Origin: Spirochaetota bacterium
GTDB taxonomy: Bacteria > Spirochaetota > UBA4802 > JAKQUI01
Reading direction: 5' to 3'
Assembly: GCA_029562645.1 (NCBI GenBank)
Contig: JAKQUI010000048.1
Span: 413,217 to 477,216, forward strand
Length of the DNA stretch: 64,000 bases
Positions 18,272 through 27,452 of the stretch are shown here, in pieces. The translations under genes and the position numbers were made by a program. Every line of letters begins with the position of its first letter. Within the stretch, counting starts at the first letter, position 1. Below the pieces are notes generated by a model. That model saw only the letters and a list, made by a program, of their open reading frames with translations. It was not told where the DNA came from and ran no database searches.

Positions 18272-20056
18272 CTAGCGCCTGTTGTAGACGTAGAGGGAAA
18301 GCTTTTCCTTTTCGCGGCGCAGCACCTCGATCTCCGTGAGGCACGCGCGCACATCGGCCGAATCCGCCCCGCCGGACCGCCGAATCGTGTCGGCGCACCG
18401 GTTGATTTTCCGGTCGATCTGATGCAGCTTGAGATTTATGTAGATTTCGGTATACGCATCGTCGGGATTTTCAACGGGAGATCTGGCAGCGACGTTCTCT
18501 TCCAGAAACCGCTTCTCGTCACCTTCAGAAAAAAAATCGAATATTTTGTCAACATATATTTCTTCGTCCGCTGAATACAGGTCCAGCAGGCGGGCGAAGA
18601 CGGAGCGCGCCGCGGGATCGACGATCTCCTCCGCGGAGAAATCGAATACCGCCTTCGCGACAAGCCTCGGGTGGGCGCACAAAAGCGCCACCAGGTCGCG
18701 ATAGCTTTTCGTCTCGAAGTCCGCGCGCTCGGCGCGTCCCCCGGCAGAGGGCGCAAAGGGCGCTTCGCTTCGCCCAAGGAATTTCTTGAAATCCACGCGT
18801 ACGGCGTTCTCATCGAGCGACAGCAGGGCGCTGATCCGCTTCACGTAGGCGCTCCGCTCGGACTCGTACGGCAGTTCGCGGATGACCTCGAAGAGCTGGA
18901 CCATTGTCCGCGTCCGGTTCGCCGCCCCCGGAAGCGCCTCCGCCATCACGCGCCGCATCCGGTAGTCCACCGGCGAGAGCGCGGAATCCACCGCGGCCAT
19001 GAACTCGCGGATGCCGCGCGTGCGGACGAACTCGAACGGGTCGGACTCGGGCAGGGCCGCCACGCGCACCTCGACGTTCTTGGCCGAGATGACGTCGATC
19101 GATCGAAGCGACGCATTGATCCCCGCGGGATCGGCGTCGAAGACCAGGATGATCTCGTTGCAGTAGCGCGCGAGAAGGTCCACATGCTGCTGCGTGAGGG
19201 CCGTGCCGAGCGGTGCGACCACGTTCCGCACCCCCTGCTGATGGCAGCCGATCACATCCAAATACCCCTCCACCACGATTGCCCGCTTGAGTTCCCGTAT
19301 GGCGTCCCGGGCCCGGTTGAAGCCATAGAGCACTCCCCGCTTCTGAAAGACGGCCGATTCCGGGGAGTTCAAATACTTCGGTTCGCCCGGTCCGATGATA
19401 CGCCCCCCGAAAGCGATGGGCTCGCCGCTCGCGTTACAAATAGGAAAGATGAGCCGGTTCCTGAACTTGTCGTAATAATGGATCCGGCCCTCTTTATCGG
19501 CCTTGCTCACCAGGCCGATCTCCGCGCACTGCTCCAAATTGGCGCGGTTGCCCTTGAGAAATCCGGTTAGATGATTCCAGCTCTCCGGCGCGAATCCCAG
19601 CTTGAACTCGTCAATGGCCTCCCGCGACACGCCCCGGCCCAGCACATACTCCAATCCCGGTTTGCCGATGGGCTCGCGCAGCGTATTGTAAAAAACGCCC
19701 AGTGCCACGGAATTGAGCTTCAGGTACGCATCCTCCGGCGAGGCGCTCGCGCCATTGGCGGAATCCGTCACCGGGATGCCGACCAGATCGCCAACGAACC
19801 TCACGCTCTGCGGAAAGCTGAGCCCTTCAATGCGGGATATGAACGAAAAGACGTTCCCCCCGGCATGACAGCCGAAACAGTAAAAAATCCGCTTCTCGAC
19901 CGAAACGGTGAACGATGGCGTTTTCTCCTTATGAAAGGGGCATAGGCCGATAAAATCCTTGCCCTTCTTCGCAAGCGACGGAACATAGCGGCGCACCACC
20001 GATTCAATATCGGCCCGATCGCGAATGCGGTTGATGATTTCGCGCGGAATCTGCAC
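18272..20056 (-). CDS. dnaG: DNA primase
   Basis: Makes RNA primers at the replication fork. 594 residues. The N-terminal CHC2 zinc ribbon has Cys39, His42, Cys60 and Cys63 (LCPFHKEKTPSF, FYCFGCHAGGN). The TOPRIM catalytic core follows (from about 255): AIVVEGYLDVIG with the acidic Glu and VFDADPAG with the Asp-x-Asp pair. The C-terminal helicase-binding region (about 440-594) is poorly conserved, as is usual. Translation starts at a GTG (20056), 20 bases after the yqeY stop. rpoD follows after 30 bases. Confidence 0.95.
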   Translation of the reverse strand: MQIPREIINRIRDRADIESVVRRYVPSLAKKGKDFIGLCPFHKEKTPSFTVSVEKRIFYCFGCHAGGNVFSFISRIEGLSFPQSVRFVGDLVGIPVTDSANGASASPEDAYLKLNSVALGVFYNTLREPIGKPGLEYVLGRGVSREAIDEFKLGFAPESWNHLTGFLKGNRANLEQCAEIGLVSKADKEGRIHYYDKFRNRLIFPICNASGEPIAFGGRIIGPGEPKYLNSPESAVFQKRGVLYGFNRARDAIRELKRAIVVEGYLDVIGCHQQGVRNVVAPLGTALTQQHVDLLARYCNEIILVFDADPAGINASLRSIDVISAKNVEVRVAALPESDPFEFVRTRGIREFMAAVDSALSPVDYRMRRVMAEALPGAANRTRTMVQLFEVIRELPYESERSAYVKRISALLSLDENAVRVDFKKFLGRSEAPFAPSAGGRAERADFETKSYRDLVALLCAHPRLVAKAVFDFSAEEIVDPAARSVFARLLDLYSADEEIYVDKIFDFFSEGDEKRFLEENVAARSPVENPDDAYTEIYINLKLHQIDRKINRCADTIRRSGGADSADVRACLTEIEVLRREKEKLSLYVYNRR

Positions 20057-20076
20057 TCGGGATGATCGTGCGCCGA

Positions 20077-20526
20077 CTATCGGCCCTCGAGCTTCTTGCC
20101 AAGGAGGGATTTCACGATAGCGCCGTCCGCACGCCCCTTGAGCTCTTTCATGATCACGCTCATGATCTTGCCAAAGTCCTTGGCGGTCACCGCACCCATC
20201 TCCTCGATTTTCCGGTCGATGGCGGCCGCGATCGCCTCTTCTCCCAGCTGTTCCGGGAGATAGCGGGCGAGGATCTCGAGCTCGGCGGCTTCCTTGGCGG
20301 CTAGCTCGCCCCGTCCGGCCTTCGTGAACTCCTCGATGGCCTCCTTGCGCTTCTTGGAGGCCCGGGCGACCACCTCCAGGACGGCCTCGTCGGTCAATTC
20401 GGCCGTTCCCTTCGTTTTCTCGTACATAATGTCGGATTTGAGCATGCGAAGCGTTCGCACCACATCCTCGTTCTTCGCCTTGATCGCCTCATGCAGATCG
20501 CCGGAAATTGTGTCGAGCAGACTCAC
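20077..20526 (-). CDS. yqeY: GatB/YqeY domain protein
   Basis: 149 residues, a stand-alone YqeY protein. This helical domain is homologous to the tRNA-binding tail of GatB and is often encoded next to rpsU/dnaG/rpoD; its cellular role is not well settled. Seen: LHEAIKAKNEDVVRTLRMLK, YLPEQLGEEAI and MSVIMKELKGRADGAIV, spanning the two helical subdomains. The start is a GTG at 20526, chosen because GAGGAG lies 7 bases upstream; a longer frame to 20583 lacks such a site. It is the first gene of the yqeY-dnaG-rpoD unit. Confidence 0.9.
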   Translation of the reverse strand: MSLLDTISGDLHEAIKAKNEDVVRTLRMLKSDIMYEKTKGTAELTDEAVLEVVARASKKRKEAIEEFTKAGRGELAAKEAAELEILARYLPEQLGEEAIAAAIDRKIEEMGAVTAKDFGKIMSVIMKELKGRADGAIVKSLLGKKLEGR

Positions 20527-20947
20527 GGATATTCTCCTCGCCCGATCGCCCGCCGCCCTCGGGTCGACGCAGTGCCGATGCACATGCGTACCGCCGAACT
20601 GAGCGTGAGCGGATCAAGCCATTATTTGATAAACGTTTTGTGTTGTGCGGGATAGGGACATACACACCAACTCACATATAGTATACGCGCAAATAGGACA
20701 AGCGTCAATAATGGCGCCTTAAATAATCATTATTAACAAAAATTTTTTTAGTAAAAACCGCTGCATGTGTTCAATTCATTTTTCTTGTTGAGCGCCATCT
20801 CCGCTGTTGCCGAATATTAACTATTCAATCGCAATAATGTTGTTGACGCGGAAGATGGCCGCGGATGCCGTATCGAGGGCTATCCGGTTAGTCCATAGAG
20901 CATATACTACGATACTGTTAAAAAATCAAATTTACTGGGGATACCGA
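20527..20947. other. Divergent intergenic region between yqeY and the DUF4015 gene
   Basis: 421 bases without a gene. 20640-20800 is markedly AT-rich and includes the yqeY promoter and a short palindrome AATAATCATTATT near 20723-20735. A TATACT at 20903-20908 could be the -10 of the plus-strand gene at 20948, but no decent -35 is seen in front of it. A plus-strand frame upstream of 20948 is open but lacks coding character. Confidence 0.5.
20680..20708 (-). promoter_or_regulatory. Sigma-70 promoter of the yqeY-dnaG-rpoD operon
   Basis: On the minus strand TTGACG (20708-20703) and TATACT (20685-20680) are separated by exactly 17 bases. Transcription would start near 20673, leaving a leader of about 147 bases before the yqeY GTG. 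This is the best promoter match in the window. Confidence 0.7.
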
Positions 20948-22006
20948 ATGAAAAAAGCGGGAATCGCACTTTCCGTACTGCTGCTGGCACTCTGCTTCGT
21001 CCTCTTCCTGTCGTTCGATAAAATCGGTTCGATCTGGAGCCAAAACGTCAAAAAACAATCATCGGCGCGCGCTCGCGAAGCTGCAAAGGTCGCACCGGCC
21101 GTTCCCGGGTTCCCCAGCTTCTACAAGGGAATCTATTTAACCAGCAACTCGGGCAAGGACTTCAAAAAACTGCAAAAATACGTTTCCATGGCCCAGGAAG
21201 GGCGCCTGAACACCCTGGTAATCGACGTGCAGGACTCCCGAATAAAGGAAAGCGCCATCCCCAAGCAGAACATCGATTACTGCATCGAAAAGGGTTTTCA
21301 CACGGTTGCCCGCGTGGTGGTGTTTCCCGACGGCCTCAAAAAGTATCCGGTCGATCCGCAGTATATCGCGAACAAGCTGGCCGTCGCGGAGAACGCCTGC
21401 AAGCTGGGATTCCGGGAGATCCAGTTCGATTACATCCGGTTTAACGACCACGGTATCTTGAAAAAGATCCCGCTCAAGGAAAAATACGCATTCATCGAGA
21501 ACTTCCTACGGAAGGCGCGCGCGCACCTCAAGCCCTACAATGTCCGCATCGCCGCCGACGTCTTTGGCCGCATCCCGCTCAACAAGCACGATCCCATCGG
21601 GCAGCGCATGGAGGGGCTCGATGAGGTCGCCGACGTCATCTGCCCGATGGCCTATCCCTCGCACTACACCTGGAGCAAAAAGCTCATGTCCGACCCGTAC
21701 ACCACGGTGTTCATCACATCGAAAAAGGCGAAGGAGCGGGTCACCAGGGCCCACATCGTCACGTATATCCAGGCATTCAAGATGAAGGTGAAACGGGCGA
21801 ACATGCCGTACGAGAAATACATCCACGAGCAGATCCGGGCCGTGCACGACGCCGGCGCGAGCGGCTTCATCCTCTGGAACGCCTCGCAGGACTACAGCAT
21901 TCCCTGCAGGGTCTCCCGGAACTATTACACCAAAGGCTCCTCGGAGATCGTTTCCAATGACGGCCCCGTGAGCGTCGATGAGGGCGCGTCGAAGACCACC
22001 CTCTAA
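20948..22006 (+). CDS. DUF4015 glycosyl-hydrolase-like membrane-anchored protein
   Basis: 352 residues. An N-terminal hydrophobic segment (about 5-25) acts as signal or anchor, and GGGGAT upstream fixes the ATG. Residues about 58-325 match the DUF4015 (PF13200) family, a TIM-barrel group related to GH13-like hydrolases: FYKGIYLTSNSGKDF, LNTLVIDVQDS, FREIQFDYIRF, RIAADVFGR, IGQRMEGLDEVADVICPMAYP and GFILWNASQDYS. The presumed catalytic acids lie in the QFDYIRF and ADVFG strands. The substrate is unknown; family members are thought to act on cell-envelope polysaccharide. The gene is monocistronic, ending at a strong hairpin shared with the convergent operon. Confidence 0.85.
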   Translation: MKKAGIALSVLLLALCFVLFLSFDKIGSIWSQNVKKQSSARAREAAKVAPAVPGFPSFYKGIYLTSNSGKDFKKLQKYVSMAQEGRLNTLVIDVQDSRIKESAIPKQNIDYCIEKGFHTVARVVVFPDGLKKYPVDPQYIANKLAVAENACKLGFREIQFDYIRFNDHGILKKIPLKEKYAFIENFLRKARAHLKPYNVRIAADVFGRIPLNKHDPIGQRMEGLDEVADVICPMAYPSHYTWSKKLMSDPYTTVFITSKKAKERVTRAHIVTYIQAFKMKVKRANMPYEKYIHEQIRAVHDAGASGFILWNASQDYSIPCRVSRNYYTKGSSEIVSNDGPVSVDEGASKTTL

Positions 22007-22037
22007 CGGCGTCGATCGACGCGACACCATCGCGCAC

Positions 22038-22065
22038 AAAGGCGGACCCCACCGGGTCCGCCTTT
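22038..22065. terminator. Bidirectional hairpin terminator
   Basis: A perfect 12-base-pair stem, AAAGGCGGACCC with GGGTCCGCCTTT, has a 4-base loop (CACC). It lies 31 bases after the DUF4015 stop and 28 bases before the end of the convergent lipoprotein gene. The A/T ends of the stem supply a short U-tract in both directions. Confidence 0.75.
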
Positions 22066-22093
22066 ATCGTCCCACCACAATGCGCGTCGTCCG

Positions 22094-22570
22094 CTACTCG
22101 CTCCGGCCCGCGGTAACGACCGCGCGCCTGGTTTCATGATCCACAACGAACCGGACGATGATCCGATCATTACCGGCGGTAACATACAGAAAATTCGGCT
22201 TCGGCTGCTCGATGTTGTTCAGCTTCTCGTATCGTCCCTTCCGTTCATCGAGCACCCACTTTTCAATGCTCACCAGGTGCCGGTTGCGGTCAACGACCGT
22301 GCGGAATTCCTTGCGCTGAGACTCCAGGCCGATCCCCGTCCGTCCCGCCTCGACCTTGTTGACAAATACGCGGTAGTAGCACCGCCGGTCGCGCGCGGGA
22401 TCGGCGATGCCCTCGTCGTGAACGAGGACGACGAGGTCGCTGTCGCTGCGCACGGGCGTGGTGTGCTTTCGGTCCACGGCGCCATCGCCCCGCCGCGCTG
22501 CGCACGAGCCACAGCATGCCATGGCGACGACGATCAGCAGGAGCGCCGCACAACGTCGCATCGGCATCAT
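22094..22570 (-). CDS. Lipoprotein of unknown function
   Basis: 158 residues. A signal peptide ends in AMAC with the probable acylated Cys19. The mature domain (about 40-155) has a beta-rich pattern: LVVLVHDEGI, YYRVFVNKVEAGRT, HLVSIEKWVLDE, DRIIVRFVVDHE. No family recognised. Its ATG overlaps the stop of the preceding PPC-repeat lipoprotein (ATGA), so the two are probably made together and may act as a pair at the same membrane face. Last gene of the argS-cinA operon. Confidence 0.7.
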   Translation of the reverse strand: MMPMRRCAALLLIVVAMACCGSCAARRGDGAVDRKHTTPVRSDSDLVVLVHDEGIADPARDRRCYYRVFVNKVEAGRTGIGLESQRKEFRTVVDRNRHLVSIEKWVLDERKGRYEKLNNIEQPKPNFLYVTAGNDRIIVRFVVDHETRRAVVTAGRSE

Positions 22571-24147
22571 TCCGTTTCCACCTCAATCACATAGGGCTCG
22601 TCGAGATTTTCGATCGAGGTCTGCACCACGAGGTAGCCCCGATTGTCGACCATCTCGTCGAGCCGCACCGATTTTCCGCCGACGGCCGCAACCGTCTTGA
22701 GGATATAACCCATGGGGTCCGTCGCCGACACCTGGAGCTCGGACCCCTGCGCGGCCCGGATAACATATCGGCAGCGCACACGCCGATTGTACTCGAAAAG
22801 GAAATAATCCACATCCTTCCGCTTCGAGGTGAACCCCAGCACGGTTTTCCCCGTGACCTTCGTGGCCGCGGCCTTCGTGTCGTTTGGCTCCTTCTCCCAG
22901 CCATCGGCGTACGTCTTGGTCACCAGCGTGAGCAGATACGGCTTATCCTGATTGACCGCTCCCGTTTTCGAGTACACCTCGATGAAGAACTCGCCCCGCA
23001 ACACGATGCCGGGCATGATGGCGCGTTCGCCGCGCTTGGCCTGGTCGGTTTCCCACAGCCGCTCCCGGCGATCGTTGTAGAGACGCAGCTGCACGTCGAC
23101 ATCGGGCGGCGGCACCGCCTCGACGCGGTAGACCTGAAGCTCGTCGCCGCCCTGCACGCGATACCAGTCGATATCGCCGCGCGGAAAGATCATGCCGGAA
23201 ACCTGGTTCTCGGCAATGAGATTGGCGCGCTCCAGGGTGTTGTTCGGTTCCATTTCCAGGGAGTAATTGTACTCGCGTTTCGTGATTTTAACGCTATAGG
23301 GAATGTCGTTGTTGGCCTCGACGTTGCGTGCGGCCACCATGAGATAATACCGGCCTGACGTGGTGATGCCCACCCCGCGAATGCTCTCCCCCTTCCCGAC
23401 CTCGCCCACATCGGCACGGCCGAGCTCTTCCATGTCCCCGGAGAATATCTGCAGCGTGGAATTGACGGCCGGAACGCCCGAGAGCTCGATATCGACCAAA
23501 ATGGGCTTGTTGTCGTTGAGGGAAACCTCGAACGAGAACCAGTCCTCCTCGCGGCGGGGATGCTCCTTGTTGGTGTTGTGCTTATTGATGGCCGGAGAGA
23601 AAAAACCGAAGATCTCGCCCGGCATGGGGATCGGATTTGCCGTTTCGGGCGAATCGTTGGGCTCCTGCTCCTCGTAATCCTTGATGGAGCGCGACGCGAC
23701 CTTGAGACGGTACGGCGTTTCACGGTTGGTCTGCGGTGCGTCCTTGTCGCCGTGCAGCACGACGATGCAATAGGTCCCGGGCAAAACGTAGAGATTGCAC
23801 AAGCGCTCGGGGGATGATTTGCGCTGGTCATCGACATGCTTCAGGAGCGTATAGCTTTCGCCGGTGCGCCGCCATACCTGGAATGCCTGGTTTACTCCTT
23901 TCACGCCCGACAGGGAGATGTCCAAAACCAGCGGCTCCGTGACCGTGAGCAGAAAATGGTCCCTGTCGTTCGTCCGCTCGAGCGCGCCCTCGACGGTCAT
24001 GTGCGCCGTGATCGGATTTGCGTTGGCGAAGGTGTCGTTGGGCTCGCTCTCGCGCTGGTTTCGCTCCTTGCAGGCGCCGCAGGCGAGGAACGTCGCGAAG
24101 ACGCCTACAAGCACTGTCGATTGAAACAGGCGACCCCGCACCGGCAT
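22567..24147 (-). CDS. Lipoprotein with four PPC-like repeats
   Basis: 526 residues. Signal peptide with probable lipid-attachment Cys23 (FLAC). The mature part is four beta-sandwich repeats, each opened by a variant of EPNDTxxxAN: SEPNDTFANANPI, QEPNDSPETANPI, MEPNNTLERANLI and KEPNDTKAAATKV. This is the signature of bacterial pre-peptidase C-terminal (PPC) domains, each continuing with DxDxF/Y (DRDHFLL, EEDWFSFEV, DIDWYRV, DVDYFLFEY). PPC domains usually accompany secreted proteases; here there is no catalytic domain, so a binding or structural role is likely. The start at 24147 is set by GGAG 8 bases upstream and the signal peptide. Confidence 0.78.
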   Translation of the reverse strand: MPVRGRLFQSTVLVGVFATFLACGACKERNQRESEPNDTFANANPITAHMTVEGALERTNDRDHFLLTVTEPLVLDISLSGVKGVNQAFQVWRRTGESYTLLKHVDDQRKSSPERLCNLYVLPGTYCIVVLHGDKDAPQTNRETPYRLKVASRSIKDYEEQEPNDSPETANPIPMPGEIFGFFSPAINKHNTNKEHPRREEDWFSFEVSLNDNKPILVDIELSGVPAVNSTLQIFSGDMEELGRADVGEVGKGESIRGVGITTSGRYYLMVAARNVEANNDIPYSVKITKREYNYSLEMEPNNTLERANLIAENQVSGMIFPRGDIDWYRVQGGDELQVYRVEAVPPPDVDVQLRLYNDRRERLWETDQAKRGERAIMPGIVLRGEFFIEVYSKTGAVNQDKPYLLTLVTKTYADGWEKEPNDTKAAATKVTGKTVLGFTSKRKDVDYFLFEYNRRVRCRYVIRAAQGSELQVSATDPMGYILKTVAAVGGKSVRLDEMVDNRGYLVVQTSIENLDEPYVIEVETE

Positions 24148-24151
24148 GCCG

Positions 24152-24607
24152 TCACTCCGCACGGGACCGCGCGATATGCGCGACGATCGCGTCGAGCGCG
24201 AGGATATACGAGTGGGGCCCGAACCCGGCGATCTGGCCGATGCACACCGGAGCGATGAGCGAATGCCGTCGAAACTCCTCGCGCGCATGCACGTTGCTCA
24301 GGTGCACCTCGACTGCGGGCGCGCCGAGCGCCGCGATCGCGTCCCGGATGGCGATCGACGTATGGGTGTAGGCGGCCGGATTGATGATGATGCCGTCGGC
24401 GCCGGTCCGCTCGTGGAGAAAATCGATGATGGCCCCCTCCGAGTTCGACTGAAAGAAATTGAGGAGCACGCCATGCCGGTCGGCGGCGGCGCGCATCGCC
24501 TCCAGAATCTCATCGAGCGATTTCGTGCCGTAGGTATTCGGCTCCCGCATCCCCAGCAGATTGAGGTTGGGGCCGTTTATCACCAGTATCGTTTTCGTGT
24601 GATCCAT
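24152..24607 (-). CDS. aroQ: 3-dehydroquinate dehydratase, type II
   Basis: Third step of the shikimate pathway. 151 residues, normal for the type II dodecameric enzyme. Seen: INGPNLNLLGMREPNTYG with the catalytic Tyr in the lid loop, QSNSEGAIIDFLHE, INPAAYTHTSIAIRDAI, and EVHLSNVHAREEFRRHS with the catalytic His. It lies in a run with argS, cinA and envelope genes rather than with aroE. Confidence 0.93.
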   Translation of the reverse strand: MDHTKTILVINGPNLNLLGMREPNTYGTKSLDEILEAMRAAADRHGVLLNFFQSNSEGAIIDFLHERTGADGIIINPAAYTHTSIAIRDAIAALGAPAVEVHLSNVHAREEFRRHSLIAPVCIGQIAGFGPHSYILALDAIVAHIARSRAE

Positions 24608-24616
24608 TGACCGTTG

Positions 24617-27448
24617 TTATGGTGCAAGCCTGAAGTATTCGAGCAAATTGCGCGCGCGCGTCCGGTCCATGTCGCTCTTCGACGAGGCGAGCACCGCGTC
24701 GAGATATCGCCGCGACTCTTCGGGCCTCCCGGCCTCGAAGGCGAGCACGGCGAGATGGATGCGCGCGCGATCGGCCAGAACAGTAGTGGAACCCGCCCCT
24801 CCTGTCAACCGATTAAAAATTTTCATGGCGCCGGCCACATCCTGGAAGGCGTACTGCGCGATCATCCCGCTTAAAAAAACGGCCTCGTCCCGATAGTTCG
24901 ATTGCCCGTCGCCGAGGCGCTCAAAGATGCGTCGCGCGCGGGGATATTCCCCGAGACGGAGGGCGAGCAGCCCCTCGTGATACTCGAGGTACGCCTCGTT
25001 TCCGGGAAACCGGCGAAGCAGCAGGGCGTACCGCTCGAAACCGTCCCAATCGTCCTGGTGAAAATAATACTGCACATTCTCACGGACGGCGGCCTCCCCG
25101 GCCCGCGACGCCACGAGATCGGCGCCGTAGCGTTCGCTGAGCGCGACCGCCGATGCGATGTTACCGGAGCGAAAGTAGGCCACGATAAGCAGGGACAGCT
25201 GGCGCTGAAGGAGCGACGGCGTGGTGATGTCGTTTAGCTGCACGATGGCGGATGCGTAATCCCCCTGCTCCGCGCCGATCTCCGCAAGAATCAGCCGGAC
25301 CGTGTCGGACGGCTCCTTTGCCGGCTCTTCCAGCAGGTACCACTGGTAATAGGTCTTGGCCATCTCGACATTGCCCGCTCCCCGGAAAAAGCGCCCGAGC
25401 TCACTGAGCGACCGGCGATACAGCGGCTTGTTCCGTTCAAGGGTCGCGAGCGCGCCCCCGAGGCCCTCGAAGTCCTCCACCGCTGCGCAGGCGATCACGT
25501 ACTCGTGCCGCTCGTCGTCCCGAAGCCCTTCGCGTCCCACGATGGTGAAATAGCGATGCGCGCCTCCGTAATCGCCCTGGCGATACATGCTCTGCGCGAT
25601 GAGAATGGCGAGCGCGCTGCGCGCCGGGCCCTCGCTCGCCTGGAAGCGCTCGTGCACCCCCAGCGCCGCGACCTCTGCGAAGCGCCCCTGCCGATAGATC
25701 GACTGGGCCCACCAGGCGAACACCTCGCCGGACGTCTCCTCCGCGCAGTGTTTCAGGAAGCGGCCATACTGCTCCTCGGCCAGAGCGAATTCACGCCGGT
25801 CGATGGCGCGATCGCCCCGCTCGCGCGCCTGCACGCACGCGCAGGGAGAGGCGGGATAGCGCTCCATCACGAGTCGGTAATAGCGTTCGCCGTCGCGACC
25901 GGCCGCGGACAGGCGTCGCGCAAGCGCGCACAGCGCACTGTCGAGACCGGCATGGTCGGGGAAGCGCGCCGCCAGCGACAGAGCGGTTCGTTCGGCTTCG
26001 GGGTAATTTTTTTGCGCGACATGCACCTCGATCAGGAGCGCCGTCGCCGCGAAGCCGCGCTCGGGGTGTGCGCCGCCCAGATAGCGCTGCAGGCGCGTTC
26101 GCGCCGTGGCATGGGCGCCACGCCGGTGATCGGCGAGCGCGCGATAATACAGCGATTCGTTGATAAAGCGCGAAAACGGGTTCGTCCGCGCGATATCGTC
26201 GAGGGCCGAAATCCCGCGCTCGAAATCGCCCTTCTCGATGGCGATGCCCGCCTTCAGGAATCGAATCTCGTCCACCACCGGATCGTACGGGAAACGGCTC
26301 TCGGCCAGATCGAGCGTCCGTTCCGCATTGTCGTAGCGGCGCTCGGCCATGTACGCCCTCCCCAGCAGCATGAGGGCGTTCTTCTGCTCGGCCGGGTCGG
26401 GAATGGACGTCACGTCCTCGAGGTACGGGATGGCCTGCCGCGGGTTTTTTCGAAGATAGATCCGGCTCAGGAGAAGCGCCGCGCGGGCCTTGAGCTCGGG
26501 CTTGCCGGTCCCGCTGCGGACCTGCTCGAGGAGCCGCATCCCCTCGGCCTCGCTACCCTCCTCGATGTTGATTCGCCCCAGCATGTACAGGGCGTCGAAA
26601 AACCAGTCCGAGCGCAGGCCAATGCCGATAAACTCCTCGAGGAGCGCCCAGGCCCGCCGCGCGTCCCCCTCCGCATAATACGACAACGCTATGAAATACT
26701 GTGCGTCCGAATAGGGGGCCTCGCGGGCCAGCGCGGACGGCACCCGGGAGAACTGGCGGATCGCGTCCTGATGGCGGTTCTGCCGCTGGTATGCGCGCCC
26801 GGCCACGATGCGCGCTCGCGCCTCGAGTCGCGCGTCGTTCATCGAATCCAGCGCCGGCGCAAGCGTCTCCAGGGCGCGCGCATCGCGCCCGCTCCAGAAC
26901 TGCGCCTCGCCGATCTTCACCGCGATCCGGAGCCGGCGCGAGCGGTCCGCGTTCATCGGGATGACGCGCTCCCATTCGATCACGGCCTCGTCGTACCGCC
27001 CCTCGGAAAAATAGATGTCGCCGATGCGCTCCCGGGCGACCACCGCCAGATCGTCGCCCGGATAGCGCGCGATGAAGCGCTTGTACTCCTCGATGGCCGG
27101 CAGGGCGCGCTTCATCTGCCGCAGGCATTCGGCCACCCAGAACTGGGCGCGAACGGCGAGCGTCTGCGTCTGGCACATGAGCAAAAAGCGGTTCAATTCG
27201 AAGAGCGCCGCGGAGTAGCGGCCCTGGTGATAGATCGACAGGGCGAGATGGAACCACGCGCGGTCGCGATAGACATCGTTCTTCGATTCGACGATCGTCC
27301 CGAAGATGAGCTCCGCCGCCGCGTAACTCCTGGTCTCATAGGCCTTGAGCCCCTGCTCGAAGAGCGACGGGAGGTCGTCGGCGGCGCCGGCGCGAGGGCA
27401 CAGCGACAGGACAACGGCAAGGGCGATGGCGACGGGGAACGGACGCAT
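24617..27448 (-). CDS. Large periplasmic TPR protein
   Basis: 943 residues. A signal peptide (cleavage near AGAADD) exports it. Almost the whole mature length is tetratricopeptide-like helical repeats, about 20 copies by eye: AWFHLALSIYHQGRYSAALFE, IGDIYFSEGRYDEAVIEWER, QYFIALSYYAEGDARRAWAL and so on. Repeats of this kind build a solenoid for protein-protein contacts; none shows an enzyme motif. Position between cinA (4 bases) and aroQ (9 bases) gives no clear functional hint. Similar long TPR proteins serve as scaffolds of envelope complexes in diderms, but no partner can be named. Confidence 0.8.
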   Translation of the reverse strand: MRPFPVAIALAVVLSLCPRAGAADDLPSLFEQGLKAYETRSYAAAELIFGTIVESKNDVYRDRAWFHLALSIYHQGRYSAALFELNRFLLMCQTQTLAVRAQFWVAECLRQMKRALPAIEEYKRFIARYPGDDLAVVARERIGDIYFSEGRYDEAVIEWERVIPMNADRSRRLRIAVKIGEAQFWSGRDARALETLAPALDSMNDARLEARARIVAGRAYQRQNRHQDAIRQFSRVPSALAREAPYSDAQYFIALSYYAEGDARRAWALLEEFIGIGLRSDWFFDALYMLGRINIEEGSEAEGMRLLEQVRSGTGKPELKARAALLLSRIYLRKNPRQAIPYLEDVTSIPDPAEQKNALMLLGRAYMAERRYDNAERTLDLAESRFPYDPVVDEIRFLKAGIAIEKGDFERGISALDDIARTNPFSRFINESLYYRALADHRRGAHATARTRLQRYLGGAHPERGFAATALLIEVHVAQKNYPEAERTALSLAARFPDHAGLDSALCALARRLSAAGRDGERYYRLVMERYPASPCACVQARERGDRAIDRREFALAEEQYGRFLKHCAEETSGEVFAWWAQSIYRQGRFAEVAALGVHERFQASEGPARSALAILIAQSMYRQGDYGGAHRYFTIVGREGLRDDERHEYVIACAAVEDFEGLGGALATLERNKPLYRRSLSELGRFFRGAGNVEMAKTYYQWYLLEEPAKEPSDTVRLILAEIGAEQGDYASAIVQLNDITTPSLLQRQLSLLIVAYFRSGNIASAVALSERYGADLVASRAGEAAVRENVQYYFHQDDWDGFERYALLLRRFPGNEAYLEYHEGLLALRLGEYPRARRIFERLGDGQSNYRDEAVFLSGMIAQYAFQDVAGAMKIFNRLTGGAGSTTVLADRARIHLAVLAFEAGRPEESRRYLDAVLASSKSDMDRTRARNLLEYFRLAP

Positions 27449-27452
27449 CGGA

